Shown: positions 34,527 through 41,479 of the stretch, piece after piece
Layout of the letters: every line of letters begins with the position of its first letter
Position numbering within the stretch: the stretch's first letter is position 1
Source: a candidate division SR1 bacterium
Lineage (GTDB): Bacteria > Patescibacteriota > JACMRA01
Direction of reading: 5' to 3'
DNA: 41,479 bases
Assembly (NCBI GenBank): GCA_014377045.1
Contig: JACMQI010000013.1
Location: forward strand, 1-41,479
The notes under the pieces: model-generated
Seen by the model: only the letters and a program-made list of their open reading frames with translations
Databases searched by the model: none
What the model was told of the DNA's origin: nothing
Made by a program: the position numbers and the translations under genes

Positions 34527-35219
34527 ATGTTACCAAATGTGTTAACACCCGAATCACCCACTCTATCAAGTGGGATGTCTGCAATAGCAAAATTAAATGC
34601 CCTTAAAGCATGTAAAATAGGAAATAGTAGCTCTATTTTACCCAAAATATCACAAATCGCATCTCCTATTGAATCTTTAGAAACTAACTTAGAATTAGTA
34701 GCAATTAACACTCCTAATCAAAAGAAGTTGTCTCCAATAGGTGTTACTGCTTTCGAGCCCCCTACTTTTAGCTTTAGCCAAAAAATACCAGATAATCAGC
34801 CTTCACTATCGACTTTTAGCGATATCGAACCATTGGCTCCTACTCAACCTGTCGTAATAGAACAAATTCCAGCTCAACCACCCATAAATCAATTCATTCA
34901 AAACCATGCGGAAATTCAGCCAATGGTCCCTGAACAAACCCCATGTATGGAGAAAATACCACCTATTATTTCTGATATTTCAAAACTATTGGTGGCAACA
35001 CCTCCAAGCTTAGAAGTCGTCCAAATCGATTTACCTACTATTAAAAGCAAAATAAATAATATTTTAAGTAAAATAAATTTGCCTTTTATGCGTAATAAAA
35101 AACTCAATGAAGCGGTTGAGCCTAGTTTAAAGTCGACTAGTAAGGGTGCTGTAAATGGAGCGTTTTCTTTAGAATTACATTTTATAAAGCAGTTAGGTGA
35201 GCACAAAGGTCAGCGTTAA
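34527..35219 (+). CDS. Proline/serine-rich protein, unknown function
   Basis: 230 aa, no signal peptide or membrane helix. The middle (about 75-150) is Pro/Gln/Ile-rich and probably disordered (PAQPPINQF, PMVPEQTPCMEKIPPI). The C-terminus has a basic helical stretch (IKSKINNILSKINLPFMRNKKLNEAV). It has its own promoter and ends overlapping the convergent WecA/MraY-type gene by 4 bp. No family is recognised. Composition and promoter suggest a real, fast-evolving gene. Confidence 0.6.
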   Translation: MLPNVLTPESPTLSSGMSAIAKLNALKACKIGNSSSILPKISQIASPIESLETNLELVAINTPNQKKLSPIGVTAFEPPTFSFSQKIPDNQPSLSTFSDIEPLAPTQPVVIEQIPAQPPINQFIQNHAEIQPMVPEQTPCMEKIPPIISDISKLLVATPPSLEVVQIDLPTIKSKINNILSKINLPFMRNKKLNEAVEPSLKSTSKGAVNGAFSLELHFIKQLGEHKGQR

Positions 35220-36241
35220 AGTTTCTTATTTTTATTTTGATAAGCTAAAATAGAAAATCCAAATACTGCAAACAAAAGAACGACTTGTGTTATGAGAACG
35301 TAAACTTTGAATTCGGTAGGAAAAATAAGGCCAAGCTGTGAAGTGATAATAATGATGATTGTAGTAAGTGACAATACTTGCAGCTTACTAAAGCCCATAT
35401 CTATAAGTCGAAAATGCCAGTGTAATCTATCCCCTTTGAAGGGATTTTTGTTTTGTAATAGCCTGATAATCATTACCAATATGATATCTAGTATAAACCA
35501 TCCTATAACTGTACTAGAAGTGGCAACTTTTGCACCTGATAATATAGATAAGACACCAATTATAAAACCTATAATTTCAGATCCACCCTCTCCTAAATAT
35601 AACTTAGCATCTGGAAAATTATATGGTAAAAAACCCACTAAGCTAGCTACCCAAATCATAGCAAAACCAAATACTAAAGGCTGATTTACATTTATAAAAA
35701 GACTAACAGAGCCTATACTAAATAGTGCGATAATTCCAACTGTAGTCACGAGTCCATCTAGTCCATCTAAAAATTTAGTGGCGGTAAGGCAAAAACCTAT
35801 CCAAACAAAAGCTAAAAATGAGTGAAGAAGTCCAATATTTGGTAAAATAGCAGTAAAAGGATAAGATAAAACTTCTATTTTGAGACCCCCTCCAATGACT
35901 GCAATAAGCAAGCTAATAAATATAAAAGGAAACATCTTTTTGGGTGGAAGATGTAGTTTATCGTCATAATAACCACCGATAACTAAAATCAAAATTGAAA
36001 GAGCTATCCAAAGCAAGTTAGGCCAAGATATACCAAGATTTAAGTTGATACCAAAATAGAATTGGTTTATAATCCACAATAAAGTGGTGCTAAAAAAACC
36101 ACATAAAATGAACCCTGTAGCTCCAATAAGCGGTATTGGCTCTTTTTGGCTTTTGCGGTGAGGTGCTGACAAAGGATCGTCTGTTATACCATTTTTTAGC
36201 GCAAACAAAGCTACTAATTTACTGAGAAAATAACTACCCAA
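35216..36241 (-). CDS. WecA/MraY-family undecaprenyl-phosphate sugar-1-phosphate transferase
   Basis: 341 aa polytopic membrane enzyme that moves a sugar-1-phosphate from a UDP-sugar to undecaprenyl phosphate, starting peptidoglycan or surface-glycan synthesis. Family motifs: GITDDPLSAPHRKSQKEPIPLIG (D.P..RK.H..PIP), KFLDGLDGL (catalytic Asp pair), LYLGEGGSEIIGF (G..GS) and the LHWHFRL loop (H.HHRL in relatives). The sequence fits WecA/TagO at least as well as MraY. The TTG start gives a short first helix; the frame stays open and hydrophobic upstream (SLFITALFLTNV) but without ATG, GTG or TTG. The promoter is at 36317-36346 (minus strand). Confidence 0.88.
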   Translation of the reverse strand: MGSYFLSKLVALFALKNGITDDPLSAPHRKSQKEPIPLIGATGFILCGFFSTTLLWIINQFYFGINLNLGISWPNLLWIALSILILVIGGYYDDKLHLPPKKMFPFIFISLLIAVIGGGLKIEVLSYPFTAILPNIGLLHSFLAFVWIGFCLTATKFLDGLDGLVTTVGIIALFSIGSVSLFINVNQPLVFGFAMIWVASLVGFLPYNFPDAKLYLGEGGSEIIGFIIGVLSILSGAKVATSSTVIGWFILDIILVMIIRLLQNKNPFKGDRLHWHFRLIDMGFSKLQVLSLTTIIIIITSQLGLIFPTEFKVYVLITQVVLLFAVFGFSILAYQNKNKKL

Positions 36242-36316
36242 AACATTGGTAAGAAATAAGGCAGTGATAAATAATGAATACTGATAAGTGATATGCTTTT
36301 AGTCTATTTATGCAAA

Positions 36317-36346
36317 AATAAAGGACCATCTTATAAACATTGTCAA
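36317..36346 (-). promoter_or_regulatory. Promoter of the WecA/MraY-type gene
   Basis: Minus strand TTGACA (36341-36346) with a CTTTAT/TTTATT -10 box (36317-36323) after 17-18 bp. It stands back to back with the recQ promoter. Confidence 0.5.
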
Positions 36347-36363
36347 ATATTAGAATAAAACAC

Positions 36364-36392
36364 TTGCTAAATTGCTATAGATTTGCTTTATT
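36364..36392 (+). promoter_or_regulatory. recQ promoter
   Basis: TTGCTA (36364-36369), 17-bp spacer, TTTATT (36387-36392), 7 nt to a GTG at 36400. Confidence 0.45.
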
Positions 36393-36399
36393 TAAAAAT

Positions 36400-38262
36400 G
36401 TGTCACCATCTGTTCTTAAAAATCTCAAGCAATACTTTGGCTATGATAGTCTGCGTCCTTCTCAAATACCTGTCATTAGCTCTATTCTTGCTAACCAAGA
36501 TACACTTGCTATCATGCCTACAGGAGGGGGGAAATCTATCTGTTACCAATTACCTTCTACACTGCTTTCCGGGCTTACAATAGTTGTTTCCCCTCTTATC
36601 GCACTTATGCATGATCAAGTAGAGTCGCTGAGCAAAAATGGTATAAATGCTATGTATTATAACAGTTCACAAAGTACTGAGGAACAGGCTGAAGTACGCG
36701 GAATACTTAATGAAATGGAAAAATATGGCCATACTAACTGGGAAGGAAGTATCAAAATGCTTTACACATCACCTGAAAGATTGCTAGCCAACGATGCGCA
36801 GTTTTTAAACTATCTTAAAAAAGTTCCCGTTTGCTTATTTGCTATCGATGAGGCACACTGTGTATCTTCCTGGGGACACGATTTTCGTCCTGAATACAGT
36901 CAACTTGGCAAAGTCAAAGATCTTTTTCCAACTATCCCAATCATCGCTTTGACAGCCACGGCTGATGAACTCACTCGAAGCGATATCCTTGTAAAGCTAA
37001 ATCTGGTAAACCCAAAAACCTTCATATCATCATTTGATCGGCCTAATATTCACTATCGAGTTGAGGCAAAAGCAGACGCATACACGCAGCTTGAAGAGTT
37101 TATTTCTGGATTTAAAGGACAGGCTGGTATCATCTATTGTCTTTCTCGTAAAAGCACTGAAGAAGTAGCAATAAAACTAACCAAAATGGGTATCAAAGCT
37201 CTACCTTATCATGCTAGTATTGACGGTTCACTAAAGCAAAAAGCTTACAAACAATTTATGGATGATAAGGTTCAGGTAATAGTGGCAACTATAGCTTTTG
37301 GCATGGGAATTGATAAACCAAATGTCAGGTTTGTAATCCACTGGAATCTACCAAAGAATATAGAGAGCTATTATCAAGAGACTGGACGTGCTGGACGAGA
37401 TGGATTACCAAGCGAAGCCTTACTTTTATATAATGCTGGAGATTCAGCTACTCTACGTAAATTTATAGATAATGGTGGGACTGCGGGACCAATGATAAGT
37501 ATCAAAGATCGTGATATGTTTAGAAGTATTCAGCATGATAAGCTTGATAGGCTATTGGAGTTTTGCCAGACTGGTCATTGTCGTCGCCGTGTTTTACTTC
37601 AATATTTTCGCGAGAGTATGATCAAAGACTGTGGTAACTGCGATCGCTGTACAAACCCGCCAGCCAAAATCGATGGAACTGAATTAGCCCAAAAAATTAT
37701 GTCAGCTATTTATAGGACAGATCAGAGATATGGGGTTGGATATATAGTAGATATACTACTAGGCGTCAGTAATGATAGAATGGTAAAAAATGGTCATATA
37801 AATCTCCCAACTTTTGGAATTGGAAAAGACTTGGAAAAGCAAGAGTGGATGAACTATGTAAACCAGCTTATTGACCTAGGTTTAGTAGATATAAAATACG
37901 ATGGTTTTATAAAAACTCTTAGTCTCAATGAAAAATCTAAAATCGTATTGACAGGTGGAGGCAACACTGATCTTGTCGAATATAAAGCCAAAATAGCTAC
38001 TCCAGCGAAAGCAAAAGATAAAAAACATAAGGATATATTAAGCGCAGATCAGCAAATAGTATTTAATAAACTTCGTGAATTACGAAAAGAAATTGCCACT
38101 CGTGAGGATGTACCTGCCTTTGTGATATTTGGAGATGCTGCACTAGTCGATATGGCTCAAAGTATGCCTAAAAATAAAAAAGAATTTGCTGAAATATCAG
38201 GAGTAGGAAAACTCAAACTTGAAAAATATGCTGATGAATTTTTAGAAGTGATAATTTTTTAA
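36400..38262 (+). CDS. recQ: ATP-dependent DNA helicase RecQ
   Basis: About 620 aa 3'-5' helicase for repair of stalled forks and recombination. Order: the RecQ opening FGYDSLRPSQ, Walker A TGGGKS, DEAH box (D in AIDEAHC, 150 residues from the GTG), FRPEYSQLG, HYRVEAK, ETGRAGRDG (motif VI), the RecQ zinc domain (CRRRVLLQYF…DCGNCDRC), a winged-helix RQC domain, and a C-terminal HRDC domain ending SGVGKLKLEKY. This is the full E. coli-like layout. I prefer the GTG at 36400 because it starts close to the conserved FGYDSLRPSQ and follows the promoter at the usual distance; a TTG at 36340 (640 aa) would overlap the neighbour's -35 box. Confidence 0.93.
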   Translation: MSPSVLKNLKQYFGYDSLRPSQIPVISSILANQDTLAIMPTGGGKSICYQLPSTLLSGLTIVVSPLIALMHDQVESLSKNGINAMYYNSSQSTEEQAEVRGILNEMEKYGHTNWEGSIKMLYTSPERLLANDAQFLNYLKKVPVCLFAIDEAHCVSSWGHDFRPEYSQLGKVKDLFPTIPIIALTATADELTRSDILVKLNLVNPKTFISSFDRPNIHYRVEAKADAYTQLEEFISGFKGQAGIIYCLSRKSTEEVAIKLTKMGIKALPYHASIDGSLKQKAYKQFMDDKVQVIVATIAFGMGIDKPNVRFVIHWNLPKNIESYYQETGRAGRDGLPSEALLLYNAGDSATLRKFIDNGGTAGPMISIKDRDMFRSIQHDKLDRLLEFCQTGHCRRRVLLQYFRESMIKDCGNCDRCTNPPAKIDGTELAQKIMSAIYRTDQRYGVGYIVDILLGVSNDRMVKNGHINLPTFGIGKDLEKQEWMNYVNQLIDLGLVDIKYDGFIKTLSLNEKSKIVLTGGGNTDLVEYKAKIATPAKAKDKKHKDILSADQQIVFNKLRELRKEIATREDVPAFVIFGDAALVDMAQSMPKNKKEFAEISGVGKLKLEKYADEFLEVIIF

Positions 38263-38421
38263 CAAAAGATAGAAAGTTTATAAGCACAGTCAGCGTAAGC
38301 AATAATTGATATTTGGGAAAAAAATAATTATTATAAACAAATACTGTAAGTAAAGTATTTAAAAAATATTTGTGCCTTACTAGGACTAAATTATTTATAT
38401 AAATACATTCTTATGCCTTAT

Positions 38422-39717
38422 TCACCTAACCCCCAATAACTCCTCCCAAACCGTAGTATACCTACCTGAGCGCATGTTACTTTGAATTTTCCAGGCAGGG
38501 TTAAATCCTAAAGATGCTAACTTTAGAGTATTTCTGCCATATTTTTTGTTGGTATTATCCATGCTTTCCATGATAGTTTGTTTTTTCTTTCTCATTACTT
38601 CTATTTCTTGTTTGTCTTCAAAGAGACTAAAGGGCGCTTCTCCTACTAGTGATAAATCTGTCACCATAATCCCTGCTTTTTTGTACTCAAGTCCTGGGCG
38701 AAAAAGTTTTTCTAGGCATTTAAGAGCTGGATTGATAAGCTCAGGGGTGTAGTTTGTTCTATCATACAAGGTAACACCGGTTGAACTATAATAGTAACCT
38801 ACTTGAAATCTGTTAGTCATTACAAATACATAGAGATGTGAGGCAACCAACCCTTCTTTTCTAAGCTTTTCTCCTACTATACTGCAATAACTTGATACCG
38901 CTTCTTGTAATTCTTTAAGGTTTGTTACCGGCTTTCCAAATGACCTAGTAGAAGCTATTCCTTTTTTTGGATCTGGTTGGATCACTAGATTATGACACTG
39001 TATTTCTCGCAGTTCATTGACCATACGGAGCCCTTGAATTGTAAGTTGCTTTTTGATCCACTCATCATTTTGCTCTGTTAGCTGATAAGCATTTTTGATA
39101 CCATATTTATTAAGTTTTTTAGCATATTTTCTTCCAACTCCCCACAAATCACCTACCTCATAGTGACTTAAAATATATTTCATTTCCTCAACAGGTCTAC
39201 TTACTGTACTGTATACACCACCAAATCGATTCGTCTTTTTACTATCACTTTTGGCTATTTCGTTAGCCACTTTAGCTAGGGTCTTTGTTTGGGCAATACC
39301 TATCGAAACTGGTATGCCAGTACACTGCAATACTTTAGCACGGATTTGTTTGGCTACTTTAACTAATTCGTTTTCTGGTATACCATCAAAACTTAAAAAG
39401 GCTTCATCTATAGAATATACTTCCATCCCTTCACAGTACTCACTAAGGATTTGCATTACTCTTGCTGACATATCTCCATATAGTGCATAATTTGATGACA
39501 GGGCCACACCATCAGCTTTTTCTAATATTTCTTTGATCTTAAAATATGGTTCACCCATACCAATGCCAAGAGCTTTAGCTTCGTTACTTCTTGCTACCGC
39601 ACAACCATCATTATTAGATAAGACAATTACCGGTATTCCTTCAAGCTTAGGATTAAAGGCCCGCTCACAAGATACATAAAAGTTGTTGCAATCAACTAGG
39701 GCAAAGGTTTTGGGCAT
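38422..39717 (-). CDS. umuC: Y-family DNA polymerase UmuC
   Basis: 431 aa translesion polymerase (catalytic subunit of Pol V). Catalytic acids: Asp9 ([16 protein letters not shown]) and Asp104-Glu105 (YSIDEAF). The little-finger part and the UmuC-specific C-terminal domain (AGIMVTDLS…[31 protein letters not shown]) are present, which separates it from DinB. Length is close to E. coli UmuC (422). It starts 7 nt after the umuD stop codon and ends in TGA. Together they form the SOS mutagenesis operon. No LexA gene is in the window. Confidence 0.96.
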   Translation of the reverse strand: MPKTFALVDCNNFYVSCERAFNPKLEGIPVIVLSNNDGCAVARSNEAKALGIGMGEPYFKIKEILEKADGVALSSNYALYGDMSARVMQILSEYCEGMEVYSIDEAFLSFDGIPENELVKVAKQIRAKVLQCTGIPVSIGIAQTKTLAKVANEIAKSDSKKTNRFGGVYSTVSRPVEEMKYILSHYEVGDLWGVGRKYAKKLNKYGIKNAYQLTEQNDEWIKKQLTIQGLRMVNELREIQCHNLVIQPDPKKGIASTRSFGKPVTNLKELQEAVSSYCSIVGEKLRKEGLVASHLYVFVMTNRFQVGYYYSSTGVTLYDRTNYTPELINPALKCLEKLFRPGLEYKKAGIMVTDLSLVGEAPFSLFEDKQEIEVMRKKKQTIMESMDNTNKKYGRNTLKLASLGFNPAWKIQSNMRSGRYTTVWEELLGVR

Positions 39718-39724
39718 ATGTTTG

Positions 39725-40147
39725 TTACCTTTTCATGCTCCTAACAGTATGCACCACTACACCCCAAATAGTTAGTTCTTGCTCATTAGTAAAACTGATT
39801 GGTTCAAAGTTTGGATTTTCTGCACAAAGTGTAATACCTTTTTTAGTTTTTACAAGTCTTTTTATAGTGATCTCTTGATCCACTACGGCTATTACAATAT
39901 CTTGATTTTTTGGCTGCAGCGATCTATCAACTACCGCTAAATCTCCACTGTAGATACCTGCTCCTATCATAGAGTCCCCTTCTATCCTTACCATGTAGGT
40001 ACTGCTTGGATGCTGAATAAGATAGGAGTTTAAATCTAATTTAGCTTCGATATATTCTTCGGCAGGAGAAGGAAAACCAGCTTTTACCCTAGACATGAAA
40101 AGTGGAATAGAGATTTTGGTTGTATGTGTAGATTTGTAAATTTTCAT
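39725..40147 (-). CDS. umuD: UmuD, self-cleaving SOS mutagenesis protein
   Basis: 140 aa S24 peptidase-like protein. RecA-stimulated self-cleavage at A23-G24 gives UmuD', the partner of UmuC in Pol V. Catalytic Ser59 (EGDSM) and Lys96 (ITIKRL) are present, with spacings nearly the same as in E. coli (C24-G25, S60, K97). No DNA-binding domain, so it is not LexA. An AT-rich upstream region contains a TATAAT -10-like box 4 nt before the ATG. I could not identify an SOS box with confidence. Confidence 0.94.
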   Translation of the reverse strand: MKIYKSTHTTKISIPLFMSRVKAGFPSPAEEYIEAKLDLNSYLIQHPSSTYMVRIEGDSMIGAGIYSGDLAVVDRSLQPKNQDIVIAVVDQEITIKRLVKTKKGITLCAENPNFEPISFTNEQELTIWGVVVHTVRSMKR

Positions 40148-40199
40148 AAAAATTATATAATATATTAGTTGCTAAATTTGGTTTAAAGAAAATCAAATA

Positions 40200-40661
40200 G
40201 GATACTCTATGATAAATGTGAGAATGGAAACTCTATTAGAGAAACTAACTTACAAACATCTTTTTAAAAGTAATAAATGTATTATTCCAGCAAATGGATT
40301 TTATGAATGGCAAAAGACTGATCACGGGAAACAGCCCTACTACATTACTCTAAGAGATTAACCCCTACTTGGATTTGCAGGGATATTTGATATATGGGAA
40401 GATAAAACCACAGGAAGTACTGTTAAGTTATACAGCATTATTACAACTGCGTCAAGAGAGATTATGGAAAAAATTCACGATAGGATCCCAGTAATTTTAA
40501 ACCTAGATACTGAAAAAGATTGGCTATAAGAAACAGAAGAAACAAAGCTTTATCATATTTTAAAACATAACGAAACAAATTTAGAAATGTACACCGTGAG
40601 TCGATTAGTGAATATGGTGAAGAATAATGATAGAAGTTTGATTAAGGTTGTGCAGATTTAG
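40200..40661 (+). pseudogene. Decayed SRAP (YedK/HMCES) gene, copy 2, 5' truncated
   Basis: One plus-strand frame gives INVRMETLLEKLTYKHLF, CIIPANGFYEWQ, KQPYYITL, then a TAA, GFAGIFDIWED, SIITTASREIMEKIHDRIPVIL, a second TAA after KDWL, and NETNLEMYTVSRLVN to a TAG at 40659-40661. These are the SRAP motifs for the INARSET and PA.GFYEW regions and the catalytic H.RMP region (IHDRIP). The first 70 or so codons, including the active-site Cys2, are missing. It is clearly paralogous to copy 1 at 29565-30224 and lies beside umuDC. Confidence 0.83.
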
Positions 40662-40688
40662 AGTGGTTGGGTAGAGGGTGATAATTTC

Positions 40689-40716
40689 TTGACAAAAAAT
40701 AACAGGTATATAAAAT
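40689..40716 (+). promoter_or_regulatory. Promoter of the 128-aa gene
   Basis: TTGACA (40689-40694), 16-bp spacer, TAAAAT (40711-40716). The start codon is 39 nt further, behind a GAGG sequence. Confidence 0.6.
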
Positions 40717-40755
40717 TGTGCGTAAAGGAGTATTTTTTATTTTGAGGATTGAATA

Positions 40756-41142
40756 ATGACAATCAAAATTACCAATTACCATGAAAAAAAATTTCTAGGT
40801 ATTGGCGCGTCTTTGGTTATGGATCAAATCAGCGGTTGTTTACTTATATTGTACTTATCAAAACAAGATAATATCGAGCTAGAAGGTCAATACAAAAAAG
40901 GACTGAATTATAATGAAGATATAATCGAAGTTATCGAAACTTTTGATAAATATCTTAGTATAATTGATATGATTAATATAACAACGGTATATATAGGTAG
41001 TGATAATATTATGATTTTAGGCTATCTTATACGTAAATATTGTCACTTGAATATAGCGATTTGCAGTAACCAAGAATACTATCTGCTGAGTGCAGATAAT
41101 CCAATTCCTACAATTATACAACCTCCTAATGATAGTTGGTAA
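40756..41142 (+). CDS. Protein of unknown function with a true ribosome-binding site
   Basis: 128 aa, no signal or membrane helix. The α/β-like pattern (SGCLLILYLSKQDNIEL…, IDMINITTVYIGSDNIMILGYLIRKYCHLNIAICS) resembles no family I can name. Unusually for this window it has a proper leader and a GAGG Shine-Dalgarno-like sequence (40744-40747) 8 nt before the ATG. It also has a clean terminator. It may be more recently acquired or differently regulated; this is inference. Confidence 0.65.
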   Translation: MTIKITNYHEKKFLGIGASLVMDQISGCLLILYLSKQDNIELEGQYKKGLNYNEDIIEVIETFDKYLSIIDMINITTVYIGSDNIMILGYLIRKYCHLNIAICSNQEYYLLSADNPIPTIIQPPNDSW

Positions 41143-41160
41143 GTCTATAAAATTATCTTA

Positions 41161-41186
41161 ACTCTCTACACAAAGAGAGTCTTTTT
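41161..41186 (+). terminator. Intrinsic terminator of the 128-aa gene
   Basis: ACTCTCT (41161-41167), 6-nt loop, AGAGAGT (41174-41180), then CTTTTT. Confidence 0.85.
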
Positions 41187-41226
41187 ATAACCCTATCTCG
41201 ATCCAATATTAAATATCAAATATTAT

Positions 41227-41479
41227 TTACATTCCCATCATCATTCCCTGATCACCAAACTTACTAGAAAGCCATTCACTTAGTACTATAATTTCAGCTT
41301 GTTGGTTCTTAATGATATTGTTTGCTAATGTTTTAACCCGTGCATCTTTAGCAATTTTGAGCACTGAATTTGACATTATGATAGCCATTTGGTGGTGCAT
41401 TACCATACCGCTCACGTATTCTTTATCAATATCAGTTCCAGTTTTACCATACATGCTAGACATCATAGGTGTATATGTA
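41227..41479 (-). CDS. DUF305 protein (partial, cut by the window edge)
   Basis: The C-terminal part of a DUF305 family protein; the frame runs off the right edge. The visible 80 or so residues hold the family core DKEYVSGMVMHHQMAIIMS, with its HH pair, followed by ARVKTLANNIIKNQQAEIIVLSEWL and a Met-rich end (GMMMGM). DUF305 proteins are ferritin-like four-helix proteins, often exported and linked to copper handling; the Met/His content fits metal binding. The N-terminal part and any signal peptide are outside the window. Confidence 0.85.
   Translation of the reverse strand, partial: TYTPMMSSMYGKTGTDIDKEYVSGMVMHHQMAIIMSNSVLKIAKDARVKTLANNIIKNQQAEIIVLSEWLSSKFGDQGMMMGM

Noticed and set aside
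34514-35206. Minus-strand frames (65 and 96 codons) within the proline-rich gene
   Set aside because: The plus-strand frame has a near-consensus promoter and covers the whole stretch; the minus frames have none.
13663-40661. A reassigned stop codon (TGA as Gly or Trp, or TAG/TAA recoding) to explain interrupted genes
   Set aside because: All three stop codons interrupt the broken genes, together with frameshifts. Intact genes use TGG for Trp and GGN for Gly at conserved positions, and umuC ends sensibly at a TGA.

Overview
The window looks like a piece of a small-genome, AT-rich bacterium of the Candidate Phyla Radiation (Patescibacteria) type. This is an inference. It rests on the T4SS_pilin-type protein, the minimal threonyl-tRNA synthetase without a TGS domain, the sortase-like/GT2 surface operon, the near absence of Shine-Dalgarno sequences and low-GC, short-spaced genes. 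The standard bacterial code fits: umuC ends at a TGA, and no conserved Trp or Gly position in an intact gene is written TGA. I would not name the class.

Layout. 1-3742: thrS, a decayed fragment, and a nitroreductase with a divergent HxlR regulator. 3760-6665: two anchored or exported proteins, an SPFH protein, a T4SS-type pilin and tRNA-Ser(GCU). 6707-10077: an operon with a 37-aa membrane peptide, a sortase-fold protein lacking its catalytic residues, a processive GT2 polysaccharide synthase and an exported barrel-like protein. 10072-16591: an orphan HhH-BRCT protein, a class B PBP (ftsI-like) with a small partner, two decayed loci, an FtsQ-like protein and tRNA-Arg. 16654-21966: gatA, then a FAS1 protein, an ECF sigma factor and a membrane protein (candidate anti-sigma), then comM. 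22251-31286: a decayed cyclopropane-fatty-acid synthase, an aldehyde dehydrogenase, tRNA-Lys(UUU), an AstE-like protein, an O-antigen-ligase-like protein, an F420-type oxidoreductase, a decayed SRAP gene and a broken metalloprotease. 31388-41479: gyrA, a 60-aa membrane protein, a proline-rich protein, a WecA/MraY-type transferase, recQ, umuDC, a second decayed SRAP gene, an unknown gene and a partial DUF305 protein.

Two properties run through the window. First, many genes have a TTGACA-like -35 box 29-33 nt before the start codon and a -10 box ending about 5-10 nt before it, so the transcript would begin at or within a few bases of the start codon. This 'leaderless' layout corrects several starts (HxlR, pilin, ftsI, recQ) and reveals a 60-aa membrane protein. 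Second, at least seven loci are clearly or probably decayed, with in-frame stops of all three kinds and frameshifts. That is heavy pseudogenisation for a streamlined genome. Recognisable losses are Cfa (membrane lipid modification) and two SRAP/YedK copies (abasic-site repair), the second beside umuDC.

The intact genes cover translation (thrS, gatA, three tRNAs), envelope and division (ftsI, ftsQ, WecA/MraY, the GT2 operon), DNA repair and topology (gyrA, recQ, umuDC, HhH-BRCT), DNA uptake (comM) and surface signalling (FAS1-sigma-membrane protein).
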